Source of the DNA: Cichorium intybus
Lineage: Eukaryota; Streptophyta; Magnoliopsida; Asterales; Asteraceae
Direction of reading: 5' to 3'
NCBI GenBank assembly: GCA_023525715.1
Contig: CM042012.1
Location: forward strand, 60,803,705 to 60,867,704
Length of the DNA: 64,000 nt
Shown: positions 21,650-34,432 of the stretch, in pieces
Numbering within the stretch: the stretch's first letter is position 1
How the letters are laid out: each line of letters opens with the position of its first letter
Notes under the pieces: generated by a model
Seen by the model: the letters and a program-made list of their open reading frames with translations, nothing else
Told to the model about the DNA's origin: nothing
The model's database searches: none
Position numbers and translations under genes: made by a program

Positions 21650-23961
21650 TGTAACACCCCAACTTTTTCCAAACCATTTACATTACATATAAACGTATTT
21701 TACAAAAATACGGTTTAACAAAAACCATTGTCTTTTTTTAAATACAACAAGGGGTGTTACAAATACATATCAAACAACCATAGTTTAAGAGAAAGGATTT
21801 AATCAATACCAATACATGATAGCTGTATCCAGCTCCACTCTTTCACACTCTAGGACTTATTTTACAACTTCAAACTATCTCACCTCTTCGTACCTGAACC
21901 TGGAATACATGGCATAAAAATAGAATACGTAATACAAAAATGTCTCGTGAGTTACATGAGTTTTAGACTCAAAAATTTAATCTCTTTTCCAAGCTTTTAT
22001 AAAAATTTATAACATAAGCATTTACCAAAACTTTATAGTGTTAACATACTATAACTCTCTTCTTTTCAAAATCATTTCATATCATACTTTGCAAAATAAA
22101 CTTCTTTCATACTTGCTTTGACTGGTTTTATAAACTTGCTGGATTTTTATACTTAGGGCTTTAATCACCATAAGTGATACCCCAAGTCTCTACAGCTAGA
22201 AAGAACGGATCAATCCTCACAGTAGAAGTTGCTTAGGCAATCTACTTCGCGAAGGGGTTTTCCCCAGTAGACTCCTTACCTAACCCGGGTAGGTGGAACA
22301 TAGTTCCCTTACTAACATTGCTAGCTATAATACCAGTCATATATAAAAAAAATACTTTCTGCAAACTGAAACATTACTTGTACACATAATGGCTAAATGC
22401 CAAGCTTTTGACTTAAACCTGCTTTTACGATAATCTAGGCTATTGCCAAAATCATACTTTCAAATATAGCAGTATACTTTCCATATAAGATAGAAAACAT
22501 CATTCTTGCAAATATTTTCACACATAAAAATATTATATGAAATCTGAAAAATACTTACTTGCCATGTATCCCAAAATGGGTAAAAATACCACATGTACTC
22601 ACCTTATAATTCTTGAAAAGTCGATTAGGCGTTCCTTGGTTCTTTACCCTTTTGATGATGCTCAATTACTTGACTTGCACCTATATGTAATATATCATAC
22701 ATTAATTTATATTCTAATGGACTATATAACTTATTAGAGTCCTTATTATACCACTAAAGGTCAAAAAAGTGTATAACTTTTGAATGACCAACTTAATTTA
22801 GTTAAACCGTACTTTATACGTATTTTACTACAGTACCCTCGAGGGGTCGTATTTCGGTTCCGACAATTTTCCATGAAGTTTTGGACCATAATAGACCGAT
22901 GTTTAAAAATTGGGTTCAAACGGACAAGTATTGGACAAAATCTCAAAACTCAAAATCACTTGGCAGGAGACTCAATGCAGAAACTGCATCGCCGCCACGC
23001 GTCGCGAAGGGGGTCCAGGTCGCGTCGCGACCCCTGAGTATATTGCCTATTTTGACGATTGTTTCCAACTGCAGTTGTACTATTCCTCACATTAAGTTCT
23101 TAATACATGACTTAATCGTCTTAGGGTCATTTCTAGGTCCTAATAACAACTTCTTCATGCATTTAAACCATAAATTTACCAATTTCATCCTCTTTGATTG
23201 AAATCATTCCCGAAAACCCATTTTTTTCTCAAAAATCATTTTAACAAATTTTTGAGAATGGGACTCATTTCTCACTTCATTTATAACATATATGACTTAA
23301 TAAAATCATAGAAACCAATTTCAGTCCCACAAACCCATTTCTAGGGTTCTTGAGCTAAAAACCCATTTCTATGGATTTAACCACGATTTATGGTTAGAAA
23401 TCCATTCTTTGTGTTGATTTGAGCTAGATAAGGTATATGAATTCGTTGATTTAACCTCATCCTCAAAATCCGAAATTGGATTTTGCAAATTCTCCAACAA
23501 AACTTGAAGAACGAAGCTAGGGTTGTTGAATTCTTACATTAGAAGCTTGAAATTACAAATTCCAAGTTAAATCCTTGATTTCTTGCTTCAATCCTTGCTC
23601 TTCTTCGCGAATCCGTATTCCCATTCCTTCCAGAGAATTCCCAGAGCCCTCTCTTTTGGATTTATGTCTCTTTATGAGATATTTTCTCATTTATATATTT
23701 TCCATCTTTGTCAAATGACAAAGCAGTCCCTGCTCTTATATTTCATGGACTTTTGACACTAACATTAAGTTTGGCCACATGAAACTATAATTCTTACATT
23801 TTTAGTCCAAAAGACTAAAATATAATTTCATAATAATTTATGGATTTGGTCAAATGACCAAATTACCCTTACAAACATAATTTCTCATAAAAATACACAT
23901 AAAGCTTTAAAATACGCACAACTTATTTTACATAATTATATTATTAATTTAGGTCGTTTCA
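21650..23961 (-). repeat. 5' LTR of Gypsy B
   Basis: About 2.3 kb. Its left end TGTAACACCCC (21650) lies next to the primer site; its right end is GGTCGTTTCA (23961). Beyond 23961 the SIRE-like pol of G starts mid-sequence, which fixes the right border. The second LTR is outside the window. The interior is AT-rich with no supported gene. Confidence 0.85.
22998..23029. promoter_or_regulatory. CGCG box pair in the Gypsy B LTR
   Basis: Two perfect CGCGTCGCG boxes start at 22998 and 23021, 23 bp apart, in an otherwise AT-rich LTR. This is the same motif as in the Athila LTRs and Copia Y. Confidence 0.65.
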
Positions 23962-23962
23962 G

Positions 23963-25612
23963 GTGATGCGTGACGAACAGTATGATCCAGAATGGTACAT
24001 TGATAGCGGCTGTTCACGTCACATGATGGGGAGAAGGGAAGAGTTAAGGGAGTATCGTTCGTTACGAAATAGAGGAAAAATACGATACGAGAACAATGCG
24101 ACTCGTGAAATCAAAGGCTATGGCATGATCACAAATGGCGAACTATCAATTCGCAAAGTAGCTTATGTGGAAGGTCTACAACACAATCTGATCAGTTTTT
24201 CGCAATTAGTAGTAGGAACTGGGCTCAAAGTGTCTTTCGATGAAGATGGTTCGGAATTAATCGAAATGAAGACTAAGAAAATCATTCTAAAGTCAAAAAG
24301 AAAGGGAGAAATGTTTCCCTTGGATATGAAACCAATCAAAGGAAAGCCTGCCATCTGCCTACTCACTAAAGCTGCAAATGACGATAGCTGGCTGTGGCAC
24401 AGAAGACTGTCACACATGAATTTCAGAGACATAAACAAGCTCGTACTTGGTGATCTAGTGCGAGGACTGCCGCTACTAAAGTACGACAAAGACCGTTTGT
24501 GTGATACTTGCGAACTCGGAAAACAAAGTAGAAAAAGCCACTCAATGATAATCAACACAAAGATAATCGAACCTCTTGAATTATTACATATTGATCTTTG
24601 TGGTCCATCTGCAATCGAAAGTGTAGCTCATAACAAGTACATTTTGGTTGTCGTTGATGATTTTTCTCATTTTACGTGGGTTTTCTTTCTTAAACAGAAA
24701 TCTGAGGCAACTCCGAATTTGATTAATTTCATCAAGCAAGCTGAACTTCTACTCCGAAAGCCTGTTCGGAAGATTCGAAGTGACAACGGCAAAGAATTCA
24801 GGAATCAAGAGCTTGAGGACTTTCTTGTGTCCAAAGGTATCGCACACAACTTTTCTGCTCCCTACACTCCACAACAAAACGGAGTGGTGGAATGACGAAA
24901 TCGATCTCTTTGTGAAGCTGCTCGTACCATGCTCTCATTCGCAAAGCTTCCCTTGTACTTCTGGGCTGACGCCATCGCAACCGCCTGCTTCACTCAAAAT
25001 CGCTCCACGATCAACAAGCTATTCTTACTCACTCCTTATGAGATTCTCAACAAGAGAAAACCGAATGTGAAATTCTTTCATGTTTTTGGTTCAAAGTGCT
25101 TCATTTTTAATTCTAAGGAGAAACGAGTTAAGTGGGATGAAAAGGCAGATGAAGGAATTTTTCTGGGATATTCCTTAACGTCCAAAGCCTATCGAGTTCT
25201 GAACAAACGATCTCGGAAGATCGAAGAAACGTACTATGTAACCTTTGATGACAAGTACAAGTCACGAGTTCATCACAAAGACACGAGATCTGCCGAGATC
25301 TTTCCTAAATCAAATCAAACAACCATTCCTCTCGTGGATCTGTATGAGGAATTCATGAATTTGTTTTATCAGCCAGCAACTGCCAAATCCTTGGAATCTC
25401 ATGCCAAAGACAATCAGATGGATGAACTTCTCAAGATAGTCGAAGATGCAGCAACTGAAGCTAACAACACCCTAGACTCACCAGGGCCAACACCCACCAC
25501 TTATGCGCCCACTATGACTCAGATCCCATCCATACCAGAAGCAGCTTCTATTTCGACTTCCACTTCTGAAGCTTTCGATTCTTTTGAAAACTCTTCCGGC
25601 TCACCTGTCTAG
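23963..25612 (+). pseudogene. pol: SIRE-like pol of G: protease and integrase
   Basis: Protease: WYIDSGCSRHM at the start keeps the active Asp-Ser-Gly, unlike E. The GAG-pre-integrase domain follows (LWHRRLSHMNF, then CDTCELGKQSRKSH), then the integrase core with DLCGPS and VVDDFSHFTWV, RSDNGKEF, and YTPQQNGVVE. TGA at 24893-24895 replaces the Arg after NGVVE, a CGA to TGA change. The same frame continues through the integrase C-terminal region (VFGSKCFIFN, KADEGIFLGY) to a TAG at 25610-25612. Integrase would insert the cDNA; this copy is dead. The catalytic residues themselves are still readable. Confidence 0.9.
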
Positions 25613-25763
25613 GGGAGAACTCTAAACATGTCCAGGGGGAGAACTCAGAACCAGTCCAGGGGAGGATTCTACTCCTGTTCTAGAGGAGCCTATACCTACT
25701 TTCGAAGGAGATAATATGGGTATCAATAGCCACGAATCTCATGCAAACTTCCAGGGGGAGAAT
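25609..25763 (+). repeat. Polypurine-like repeats in the G pol hinge
   Basis: CTAGGGGAGA (25609), CCAGGGGGAGA (25632 and 25751) and CCAGGGGAGGA (25655) recur in the hinge between integrase and RT. They encode QGE-type peptides. The motif resembles the true polypurine tract of the sister element E (CAAAGGGGGAGA). Confidence 0.7.
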
Positions 25764-25967
25764 GAGATTGAAAATAATGGTGAGGATGAAGCGCAATCAA
25801 AAACTTAAGAAATTTTCACAGAACTCAATCCGAAATACGACCCAAACTATCCTACGATGATAAAATGGACGACAGATCATCCACGATCTCAGGTCATCAG
25901 AGAAACATCAGCAGGTGTTCTAAGAAGAGCACAACAAAAAGGGAAGCAAACTGCATGATTTTCGAAA

Positions 25968-26790
25968 GTGGAATTTTGCATGTTCAATTCGTTTATCTCC
26001 AAGATTGAACCTAAAACAGTCAATGTTGCTCTTGATCATGCTGGCTGGGTCCAAGCGATGCAGGATGAACTCAATGAGTTTGACCGTAACAAAGTGTGGA
26101 GATTAGTTCCGACTCTTGATAATGCATCCGTTCTCCGAATGAAATGGGTATTCAGAAATAAACTAAATAGAGAAGGGAATGTTATTCGGAATAAAGCTCG
26201 TCTTGTGGTCAAAGGGTACTGCCAAGAAGAAGGAATTGACTACGAGGAAACCTTCGCACAAGTTGCAAGATTGGAATCTGTTCGGATCTTTCTTGCATAT
26301 GCAGCTCACAAGGGATTTGAGGTCTGTCAGATGGACGTAAAGTGTGCTTTTCTGAATGGTGAATTGGAAGAAACTGTGTACGTAGAGCAGCCTCCAGGAT
26401 TTGTTAGCAACAAACATTCGGATCATTGTTATGTTCTGGATAAGGTCGTATATGGACTGAAACAAGCACCAAGGGCATGGTATGAGACGTTGACTCGCTT
26501 CCTCAAGCAGTCAAAATTTAAGCAAGGCACAGTTAATCCAACCTTCTTTCGCAAAAAGGAGGGCAACCATCTTATGATTGTTCAAATCTATGTTGATGAC
26601 ATCATTTTCGGATCCACTCATCCCAGATTAACAGCTGAATTCTGAAAGTGATGGAAACTAAATTTGAGATGAGTTCAATTGGGAAAATCAACTTCATTCT
26701 TAGCCTAAACTTCAGACAAAGCTCAGAGGGAATTTTCATAAATCAAGAAGCCTACACAAAGTCTTTACTAGAGAAGTTTGGAATGCTGGG
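25968..26790 (+). pseudogene. pol: SIRE-like reverse transcriptase of G
   Basis: The RT domain is nearly complete: KWVFRNKLNREG, KARLVVKGYCQEEGIDYEET, VCQMDVKCAFLNGELEETVYVEQPPGF (residues 110-140), VYGLKQAPRAWYETL, and the YVDD active site in QIYVDDIIFGS. A TGA at 26643-26645 replaces Arg; the frame then continues to 26790, where the LTR of D cuts it off. Upstream, 25613-25967 is the hinge with several stops and at least one frameshift. It would be inactive. Confidence 0.9.
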
Positions 26791-27675
26791 TGACAACGCC
26801 TAGTGATATCAAGTATTTTAGGCATTGTTGAGCCCTATTCTTGATGAAATTATATCAAATATATCTTGGTATTCTCACTTTTCGTGCCAGGACTTGTTTG
26901 GAAGAAAAGAATGAAAACATGGACTAAAAGCGTGTAAATTGGAGAAGTTTGGAAAGGAATGAAAAATCAAGGAAATACGTACGCGCGCCGCGGGAATTAA
27001 CAACGCGCGACGCGGGTCAAAGGCGGTGAACCATATTCAAAGGCCGAGAAAACGAGATCAGATAAGTACGCGCGGCGCGGGATCCTCATATGCGCGGCGC
27101 GGCTGCGGTAAATTTCAACTATAAATAGAGGCATTTACAGCCGAAAACCCGAGCAAAACCCTGGTGAAGAATCGACCGTAGAGGCTCTTTGACTCCAAGA
27201 ATTCGTTTTCAGCAACCATCTTTTGGCATTTCAGGTTTTATAATTTAATTTCCTTTTGATAGCAAGTAGCAATTGTAGCTAAGGTCTTTGGGAGTGACAA
27301 CCACTGACTTTGAGCACTTTAGTTTTCTGTTTTACATCATTGGTTACTGTATTGGACCACTGGAATTCGGTTTTGGTTAATGAAAATCATTTGGTTACAA
27401 TTAATCTTAGTTTTTCGGTGTTTTGATGTTTGAGTTTGATTGTGTTTGGATGTTATTTTGACCTTGTTTGGGACTGTTTCCCTTGCTGAAATCAGTAGCC
27501 AACTAGGTTAGCTTTAGGTATTGAACTTTGGCCACTAACTGTTCAGTTGGACTATAGCTATTGGTTTATGTAATATCTTGTTTTGTCTGGATGTTTTGGA
27601 TGCCTTTGATTGCTTCGGATTCAGAGATGCACTTCTGATTTCAGAAAGTAACTAGGCTTGTTTGAGTTGAGTTTA
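26791..27675 (+). repeat. 5' LTR of Athila D, left part
   Basis: Starts TGACAACGCC as in A and C (TAGTGATATCAAGTATTTTAGG). It ends at the F insertion. The LTR resumes at 60981. Confidence 0.93.
26984..27128 (+). promoter_or_regulatory. LTR promoter: two CGCG box pairs plus TATA box (D)
   Basis: Perfect boxes start at 26984, 27006, 27071 and 27093, forming two pairs 22 bp apart. TATAAATAG is at 27120-27128, 18 bases after the last box. Confidence 0.75.
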
Positions 27676-30428
27676 TGTCACACCCCAAAACCGTATTGGT
27701 GGAATAGTTTAAGGGTGGGTGACTTCATGAACAATATCATAACAAGGTTAAACAATAGTGAATTCCAAGCACACAACCATCATTTAATCAATTGCAAATG
27801 TTACAAAGTTTACTTGTTTCATGTTTCAAATACAATTGAAATGATATCAAAAATAGACAAAAATGACGTTGTAACGTCCCATCTTGTAGCGCTTGCATTA
27901 CCTTATCAATTTCCTGAGAATACAAGTAGTTAAAAAAGTGTCAACAATTAAGTTGGTGAGTTCATAAGATTTTTTTGCGTAAGAAAGTCCTTTGTTTGTA
28001 AGCGTTAGTGTTGAAAACCAAGAAAATCCAGTATTTTCTCTTAAAAATGTCCAAGTCTTTAAATCCCAAAGACTAAAATGTATTTATGTATATTGTAGTG
28101 TGAATTCTTTAGAAATGTATATTTCCACGTAAACAATTTATAAAAATATTAAGTTGATTATTTTCCCCATGTAAGATACCATATAACCATACTGTGACTA
28201 GTTGGCCTGCTGCGACGTTCTTCAGGCATCGGAATGTTAGACATTTGGACATCTCAAACCTGCCGGTCTAGCTGTAGCTAGCAGCTCAGGTGCGGGGTTG
28301 TCAAGCTCGTATAGATCTATACTCAAATATCGCGCTCTCTTACCGAGACTCTGGTTATTAAATTCAGGACTTATAGTAGGTACTTATAAAAGTACTGTGA
28401 AGATTCATCTTACAAAATGTATGTATTCCAAATCAACTTGTTTACGTAAGGTTTGTATGTAAAAACTCTTGAAATCGTCCGTTATCATTTTTCCCATGAT
28501 AATATAGTAATGTTTAATAATTATATAATTTTATATAATTATTTTCGTCATAGCAACCTTATGTTCCTAAACTATTCCAATAATAGTCTATTTTTAGTGT
28601 TCCGTCATAATGATCATATTTTACGAATAATAATGAAATAATTTATCCAAATGATTATAAATATCATATTTTAAGATATTTTTCACAAAAATAATGTAAT
28701 AACTTGGTTATAACTATTTTTGCTTGAAAATGATATTCCCGGTTACAAAAACGTAGTTTTTGTTAGTTTTCGTTTTTATGACGTTTATGTCGAAAATCTA
28801 GTCTTTTACACACTTTTTATATAGTCTTTCATCTTTTACAGAAACATAATATATCATAATATTTACAATACATGGATCTAACCATTTCTCATGTCAAGAT
28901 CAATTGTACACAACTTCTAGTTTTCATATTTATAACATTTTTATCCAAGATCTAGCATTTTTACACATTTTATTTATAGTTTGGGAATTTTTACACCAAC
29001 ATTATATATCATTATGATCATCATACATAGAACTATCCATATATCATATCAAGAACATTTTTACACAACAACTAGTTTTATGAACTTGTGTAAATAATCA
29101 TTTTTAGCATTTAAACATATGTAAACTTGTATAAAACAATATTTATAGCATTTAAACTTGTATTCTCCCCCAAAAAGGTTTGAAAAGATGAAAATGAGGG
29201 GTATGAACTCACCCTTGAAGCGTGCTTTTCTTAAAAATAAGGTTGATCTTGCGGGATTTACGGTAGGAAGCAAGATCTAGGCTTCGTAGCTCGAAGGACC
29301 CTTGGACAAAACTATTACCCAATAGTTTTACGTAGATGTTAGTGTGTGTAAAAGGAGTAAAAGTTGTCTAATAACGTTTAAATTACTAGATGAGAGTATC
29401 TTACAAAAAATGAGGTGTTTTACACTCGAAATGGTGGTGGAAGGTGGTGGTTTGTGGTGGAGCAAGGTGATGGTGGTTGCATGAAGTGGTGGTGGGTGGT
29501 GTAATATGAGCCGAGAGTTAGGAGAGAAAGAGAGAAGTTAGAAGCTTTTCTTGATTTCAAATGGACATGTAACTAGTTATTAGGTTTCTTTTTTTGTTTT
29601 TAATTAGGATTTTTAGTAGTTGACTTTTAGTTCCTAGCCTTCTAATCCTAGTATCTAGGTCTTGTAACTTGTGTTGCATGGGGAGATGGTGGATCGGCTG
29701 ATGGGGGAAGGGGGGGGGGGGGGGGTAGGGTGGGGTGATTTTTAAATAAAATAGCAATCTACTTATATAATTGTGTGATTTTTATAAAATCGTAAAGCGT
29801 TTTAGTGAATTTTTATGAGTTTTTGACGAAACGAAGTTCTAAATAAATATTATGTATAAAAACATTGTAAAACATTTATTTAGATTGAGTTGTAGCTCGT
29901 TAAACAATGAAATACGCGTTTAAGCGCAATATTTTTCCGATTTCGCAATTTTCGGCATTCTACCGGAAATTGAATTTGGCTTAGAAATTAAATATTAGAT
30001 AATATTACGTTCCATAATATATGGTTTGTTATTCCATATTTGATGTTTAAGTCACCACATTTTGTATTTTGGGTCCAAACCCTGTGTATATTTATCCGTT
30101 CACAGCGGTTTAATTGTTGTAACTTTCACATACGAACTCTGTTTTCGACGTTCTATATATCCACAGGTTCGTATTCACGAGTAGATCGTTTTATGAATAT
30201 TATTATTCTCAAAATAATAATTGTACGATTATCGAATTTTTACGCTACCGTAGTTTACTGTTCGTATTTTAAACGTTTAATCGATAATTGTTTTGAATTA
30301 GCGTACGTAGTATTATAATATCTAATAATACATCGCAATATCATGAAAAATTACTTTTCAATATATGGTTTAACGTACGTTTCGTTTGACCATAGTTGAC
30401 TTTTGTTGACCAAAATTTACAATTGTCA
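27676..30428 (-). repeat. 3' LTR of Gypsy F
   Basis: 2753 bp and uninterrupted. The same sequence occurs in the three pieces of the 5' LTR. By eye the divergence is around 2 percent. No supported gene inside. Confidence 0.93.
29432..29727 (+). repeat. GGT-rich stretch and long G-run in the F LTR
   Basis: GGTGGT-type runs (29432-29500) and an uninterrupted run of about 17 G (29710-29726). The other LTR has the same features near 59985-60050 and 60259-60276. It is able in principle to form G-quadruplexes. Confidence 0.75.
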
Positions 30429-30484
30429 CATCATCTACCCGTTAGAAAGAATTTCGTCCCGAAATTTAGCTCTTGAGTAGATCC

Positions 30485-33400
30485 TCAAGGGTTTGGGATG
30501 AGATGTGGATACTTTTGTTTCATTTGGTCTTCACGTTCCCAAGTGAATTCTGGTCCACGCTTGGCGCTCCAGCGGACTTTCACTATTGGTATGCGGCTCT
30601 ATTTCGTTCTCTTGATCTCTCTGTCCATGATCTCTACGGGTTCTTCCACGAAATGAAGGTTCTCGTTCACCTCGATCTCGTCGAGCGGAATGACAAGAGT
30701 CTCATTGGACAGGCATTTCTTTAAGTTGGATACGTGAAAGGTGGGATGGACATTGCTGAGCTCTTGCGGTAGTTGAAGTTTGTAGGCTACTGGGCCGATT
30801 CTATCAAGGATCTCGAAGGGCCCAATGTATCTGGGGTTCAGCTTCCCACGCTTTCCAAAGCGTATCATTCCTTTCCATGGTGAGACCTTCAACAACACTC
30901 GGTCACCAACCTGGAATTCCAAAGGTTTGCGTCGCTTATCTGCATAGCTCTTTTGTCGGTCACGAGATGCTTTCAATCGTTCACGGATCTGAACGATTTT
31001 CTCCGTTGTCTCTCGTATGATCTCCGGACCAGTGAGAGTGCTGTTAGGTACTTGACCTCTGACTAGTTGAGTATCACCCACTTCAGCCTAGCACAGAGGG
31101 GATTTGCATTTGCGTCCATATAAAGCTTCAAATGGAGCAACTTTGATGCTAGTGTGAAAGCTGTTGTTGTATGAAAACTCAATGAGCGGTAAGTGGGTGT
31201 CCCACGCCTTACCAAAGTCTATCACACAAGCTATCAACATGTCTTCCAGCGTTTGAATGGTTCTTTCACTTTGCCCGTCCGTCTGTGGGTGGTATGCAGT
31301 ACTCATGTCGAGCCTGGTTCCCAAGGCTTTTTGCAATGATTGCCAAAATCGTGAAGTGAATCGACTATCTCTATCTGAGATAATAGAAATTGGCGCACCA
31401 TGCAATCGTACTATTTCCTTGATGTACGTCCTGGTAAGTTTCTCTATCTTGTCGGTCTCTTTGATTGGCAGGAAGTGAGCTGATTTGGTTAACCTATCGA
31501 CGATTACCCATATGGTGTCTAACCCACCAGTTGTCTTTAGTAGTTTGGTTATGAAGTCCATAGTTATTCGCTCCCACTTCCACTCGGGTATTTCTGGTTG
31601 TTGTAGCAGACCCGAGGGCTTTTGATATTCTACTTTAACTTTGGCGCAAGTCAGGCACTTGCCCACGTAAGTAGCAATTTCTGCCTTCATGTTTGGCCAC
31701 CAATACAGTTTCTTGAGGTCTAGGTACATCTTGTCGGACCCAGGGTGAATGGAGTATCTAGTATTGTGAGCCTCATTCATGACAATGTCTCTGTATCCGC
31801 CGAACCTCGGGGTCCAAATTCGGTTCATGAGGTAACGAGTTCCGTCTTCCTTAACTTCGAGGTTTTTATCCATCCCTCGCAAGGCTTCATTTGCGACATT
31901 CTCAGGTTTTAAGGCTTCTAATTGCGCCTCCTTGATCTGAGTGGACAAATGGTAATGGATTGTTATTGACAGAGACTTTACCCGGCGGCCCGAGTACTCT
32001 TTCCGACTAAGGGCATCTGCCACCACGTTGGCCTTTCCTGGGTGATAATGAATTTCGCATTCGTAATCACTTAGTAGCTCTACCCATCGTCGTTGTCTCA
32101 TATTGAGTTCTTTTTGGTTGAGGATATGCTGGAGACTCTTATGGTCGGTGAATACCGTACACTCTGTGCCGTACAGGTAGTGTCTCCAGATCTTCAATGC
32201 GAACACTACTGCTCCTAACTCGAGGTCATGTGTAGTGTAGTTGACCTCGTGAGTTTTAAGTTGTCTTGAAGCGTAGGCAATGACTTTTCCTCTCTGCATG
32301 AGTACACAACCCAGACCCTGGTTCGATGCATCGCAATACACCACAAAGTCTTCTGTTCCTTCTGGAAGGGACAGAGTAGGAGCGCTGCACAAAGCTTTCT
32401 TTAAGGTCTGGAAGGCGGCGTCTTGTTTATCTCCCCACTTGAATGTCACACCCTTCTGTGTCAGGGCAGTAAGTGGCTTCGCAATTTTGGAGAAATTCTG
32501 TATGAATATTCGGTAATAGCCAGCAAGGCCCAAAAACTGGTGGATTTCTGTCGGAGTTCTTGGTGCTTCCCAGTTTTCGATGGCTTTGATTTTGGAGGGA
32601 TCCACATGTATCCCTTCTTTGCTAACTACGTGGCCTAGAAAGTCCACTTTTCGAAGCCAAAACTCGCATTTCAAAAATTTCGCATACAGCTTCTCTGCTC
32701 TTAATGTCTCCAAAACTTGTCGTAAGTGTTGACTATGTTCCTCCTTACTTCGTGAATAGATAAGTATGTCGTCGATGAACACTATCACGAATTTATCTAG
32801 GTAAGGTCGGCATACGCGGTTCATCAGATCCATGAACACTGCGGGCGCATTGGTCAATTCGAAGGGCATCAGAACGAATTCATAATGGCCGTAGCGAGTT
32901 CTGAATGCCGTTTTGGCAACATCTTCTTCTTGAACCTTGAATTGGTGATATCCTGACCTTAGATCGATTTTTGAGAAATAACTCGATCCTTGGGGTTGAT
33001 CAAACAGGTCGTCAATTCGGGGTAGCGGGTATCGGTTCTTGATGGTGAGCTTGTTCAACTCCCGATAGTCAATACACATACGGAATGATCCATCCTTCTT
33101 CTTCACGAACAAGACCGGCGCTCCCCAGGGTGAGAAGCTCGGCCTGATGAACCCTTTACTTAGCAGTTCGTTTAGTTGGCTGGATAATTCTTGCATTTCT
33201 GCCGGGGCTAATCGGTATGACACTTTTGCTACTGGGGTGGCTCCTGGGATCAAATCGATTCTGAACTCGACTTGTCGTGCGGGTGGTACTCCTGGAAGGT
33301 CTTCTGGGAATACGTCGGGAAAGTCGCACACTTCGAGGATCTCTTTGATACTCTTCACTTCTTTCTTCTCGTCAACAACGTGAGCTAGGAAGGCATGGTA

Positions 33401-34432
33401 TCTTTTCTGTAGGTATTTTCGGGCTTTGATGCAAGACACGATTCGGAGGCTGGTACTGGGTTTATCACCGTAGACAACAAGGGTCTTGTCATCCGGCAGA
33501 TGAAGTCGGATTCCTCGTTCGTAGCACATGATGTCGGCATGATGGGGAATTAGCCAATCCATACCAACAATCACGTCAAAGCTTCCTATTTTAACAGGCA
33601 TTAAATCGATTTGAAAGGAGTGATCGTCCAGGGTAAGTGTACAGCCTATGTATATGTCGTTTGTGCTTTCTGTTTTGCCATTAGCCATTTCTACTGTAAA
33701 TGTTTCATTGAGTGGTTGAGGTTTTTGTTTAAGTAAGTATTTAAACTCGTGGCTTACGAAACTCCTCTCCGCACCGCTATCGAATATTATACAAGCATAT
33801 GAATTATTGACGAGGAACGTACCGGTGACCACGGTAGGATCCTCTACCGCTTCTGCGCGTCCCATAGCTAGGACTCTTCCATTTCTCCCAACGTTCTTTG
33901 ACTTCGGGAAATCACGCTTAAAATGCCCCGTCTCACCACATCCATAGCAAGCTTGACTCACCCCAGCATTAGAGGCTTGGGTGGTTTGTGGAACTGGCGC
34001 CTTGCAGAAACGGGCGGTATGACCCTTTTTGTTACAGTTCGAGCAGTGCATTTCTCTACAGGCTCCGGTATGGTGGAAATTACACTTGTTGCACTTGGGT
34101 AGTGTCCCATTATACTGTTTGGTTGTTGTTGGGGTAGTCGGGACAGTGGCTGCACGGACTGCCACAATCTGTTGTCTCTTGGCATTTTCTTGGTTAGGTT
34201 GATTCCTCCCCCTGTTCCATGGTTTTCTTTTCTGGTCCTTCTCTCTTGGTTGATCAGTTTTAGAGGTCATGGTGCCCTGGTGAACCCCATGGTCGACTAA
34301 TCGTTGGGCCAGTCGCTTAGCACTGTCGAAAGTGGCGGGGCTTGCCGCTTCTACATTCCCCTGAATCAGAGGAGATAGCCCCAGATATAACGTTCCACTT
34401 TCACAGATTCGGGTGTGACCATAGTAGGGCAA
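30485..34432 (-). pseudogene. pol: Gypsy F pol with zinc knuckles, protease, RT, RNase H, integrase, chromodomain
   Basis: A 1114-codon frame, then TAG (31088-31090, Trp in relatives), 160 more codons, TAG (30599-30601), and a tail to TGA at 30485. In order: zinc knuckles (CSNCNKKGHTARFC, CYGCGETGHFKRDF; residues about 113-175), protease DSGA (218), RT with FIDD (552-555), RNase H (about 690-790), integrase with HPG finger, MDF, SDRDSRF and SER.IQTLED (about 890-1080). The chromodomain core starts EPVEIMDREIKRTK before the second stop and goes on with PIVKVRW and PEFTWERE after it. Chromodomains steer integration to methylated chromatin. The second stop cuts this domain. The first 16 codons are an out-of-frame lead-in. 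Confidence 0.93.

Larger units (their letters stand above)
20506..23961 (-). mobile_element. Ty3/Gypsy element B, 5' part (minus strand)
   Basis: It consists of a 5' LTR (21650-23961, TGAAACGACC...GGGTGTTACA on the minus strand), a tRNA-iMet primer site, a leader and the start of gag. The rest lies left of the window, on the far side of Copia Y, which was inserted in gag. LTR ends and Gag style suggest the Tekay/Del chromovirus group, but no pol is visible to prove it. B was inserted into the SIRE-like element G. Confidence 0.85.
23962..26790 (+). mobile_element. SIRE-like Ty1/Copia remnant G
   Basis: Middle part of a Copia pol that closely parallels element E. The left end is cut by the LTR of B and the right end by the LTR of D, so both LTRs lie outside the visible piece. 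It is the oldest layer of the nest. The first five bases, GGTGA, should be the target duplication of B; CTGGG (26786-26790) should be that of D. Confidence 0.88.

Noticed and set aside
26791..27675. Solo or truncated Athila LTR
   Set aside because: The LTR resumes at 60981 and is followed by a primer site and gag, so it is the 5' LTR of D split by F.
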